This document shows positions 7,012 through 7,786 of a stretch of DNA of 7,786 bases, piece after piece (positions within the stretch are counted from its first letter, which is position 1; each line of letters opens with the position of its first letter). Both the position numbers and the translations under genes were made by a program. The stretch lies in NCBI GenBank assembly GCA_003219345.1, contig QHOP01000251.1, positions 1 to 7,786 on the forward strand. Direction: 5' to 3'. This DNA is from Verrucomicrobiota bacterium. GTDB taxonomy: Bacteria; Verrucomicrobiota; Verrucomicrobiia; Limisphaerales; AV2. Below the pieces are notes generated by a model, which worked only from the letters and a program-made list of their open reading frames with translations, was not told the DNA's origin and made no database searches.

Positions 7012-7786
7012 CTAGGCCTTTCGTCGAAATCCCGCGGCCATGGCGACCAGAAGCAGCGCGCCACCCAAAGCGCAGACGATAGCCGCCCCGGTCGGCAGAT
7101 CCAACTTGTAAGAAGCGTACAAGCCGAACACGCTTGCAGTTGTGGCAGTCAGCCAGCCGACCAGCAACTTGGCCTTGAGCGACTCGACCAGGAGATTTGC
7201 GCACACAGCCGGAACGATCAGATAGGAGAAAATCATAAGAACCCCGCCAATGCGAACAAAGCTGGTCACGACAAATCCGAAGAGGACGTAAAACAAGAAA
7301 TCCCACCCGCGCACGGAAACGCCTTCCTCAAGGGCGCGGTCCGGTTCAAAAGAAATCATCAGGAATTTCTTGCGAAACAGCAGGTGGATGGTCCCGATAA
7401 CAGCGTAGAGGGCGAACGCGCGAAGCACCTCGCCCGGCTGAACGAGCAGGATGTCTCCCACCAATGTTCGCTTCAGTTCTTCGTTGCCTTCCGCGCTCTG
7501 GCTGAGCAGAAGAATTGCCCCAGCGGCCGCGACCACATACACGATGCCGATTAGGGCCTCCTGTGGCACATGGTGGTCGCGTGTTCGTGTCAGGGTGAAG
7601 ATGGCCGCGCCCACAAACGTGAACCCCAGCGACCATCCATACGTCTGCCAGTCGTGGGCATCGTGTTTGAGAAGAATGGCAACACAAATGCCCAGCGCCG
7701 CCACCTGCGCCAGGGCGAGGTCCACAAAGATGATCTCCCGGCGCACAATGTGCAGCCCGTAATAGACCAAGATCCCCGGCAGCAAA
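7012..7786 (-). CDS. Metal ABC transporter permease, ABC-3 (ZnuB/TroC/MntB-like) family (5' partial)
   Basis: This is the C-terminal 257 residues of a polytopic inner-membrane permease for zinc, manganese or iron uptake. The frame runs off the right edge, so the start is missing. Residues are numbered from the edge. Family landmarks are visible: a first cytoplasmic-loop region with DLALAQVAALG (about 22-32), in place of the common DALSHAV-PG; PQEALIGIVYVVAAAGAILL (about 74-93); GGVLMIFSYLIVPAV (about 180-194); and DLPTGAAIV (about 229-237). About eight hydrophobic segments can be counted. Short loops contain HDAHDW (41-46) and RDHHVP (69-74), which could touch metal. The C-terminus is a short basic tail (GFRRKA). 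Partner genes, a solute-binding protein and an ATPase, should lie upstream, that is to the right of the window. Metal specificity cannot be assigned. The gene converges on the prepilin-like gene and is a separate transcription unit. Confidence 0.88.
   Translation of the reverse strand, partial: LLPGILVYYGLHIVRREIIFVDLALAQVAALGICVAILLKHDAHDWQTYGWSLGFTFVGAAIFTLTRTRDHHVPQEALIGIVYVVAAAGAILLLSQSAEGNEELKRTLVGDILLVQPGEVLRAFALYAVIGTIHLLFRKKFLMISFEPDRALEEGVSVRGWDFLFYVLFGFVVTSFVRIGGVLMIFSYLIVPAVCANLLVESLKAKLLVGWLTATTASVFGLYASYKLDLPTGAAIVCALGGALLLVAMAAGFRRKA

Overview
The window looks like ordinary chromosomal DNA from a GC-rich, environmental Verrucomicrobiota-like bacterium (possibly Pedosphaera/Limisphaerales; a related Planctomycetes-type genome is the alternative). 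This is an inference from gene content. A giant secreted FG-GAP/VCBS protein, a Tat-exported Gfo/Idh/MocA oxidoreductase, a Tat-exported sugar phosphate isomerase/epimerase and a prepilin-like protein with an H-X9-DG C-terminus are all expanded families in that superphylum. No rRNA, tRNA, CRISPR array, transposase or phage gene is visible.

Layout. Positions 2-3127 (+) hold the C-terminal 1,041 codons of a modular extracellular protein whose start lies left of the window. It has FG-GAP repeats, an FnIII-like module, two Ig/cadherin-like modules, more FG-GAP repeats, a second FnIII-like module and a C-terminal beta module. A 299-nt gap follows, with a hairpin over the stop codon and two inverted repeats ahead of the next gene. 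Positions 3427-4788 (+) encode a complete Gfo/Idh/MocA oxidoreductase with a twin-arginine signal. A terminator-like hairpin at 4798-4821 separates it from a complete sugar phosphate isomerase/epimerase-type TIM barrel ending at 5937, also with a twin-arginine signal. After about 170 nt without a convincing gene comes a prepilin-type protein (about 6110-6967, +). Converging on it from the right edge is the C-terminal part of an ABC-3 family metal transporter permease (7012-7786, -), whose start is outside the window.

How the genes relate. The oxidoreductase and the isomerase/epimerase form the only clear functional pair. Both carry Tat signals, both act on sugar-like substrates by family, and they lie 45 nt apart, which suggests joint processing of a sugar or sugar derivative outside the cytoplasm. 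The substrate cannot be read from the sequence. The FG-GAP protein and the prepilin-like protein are envelope or surface proteins with no demonstrable link to that pair. The permease belongs to a separate leftward metal-uptake operon.

I see no clear undescribed system here. The points most worth checking are the two inverted repeats ahead of the oxidoreductase gene, the hairpin inside the Tat pair, and a short 10-bp-periodic sequence at the start of the epimerase gene that may be repeat-derived and makes its start codon uncertain.
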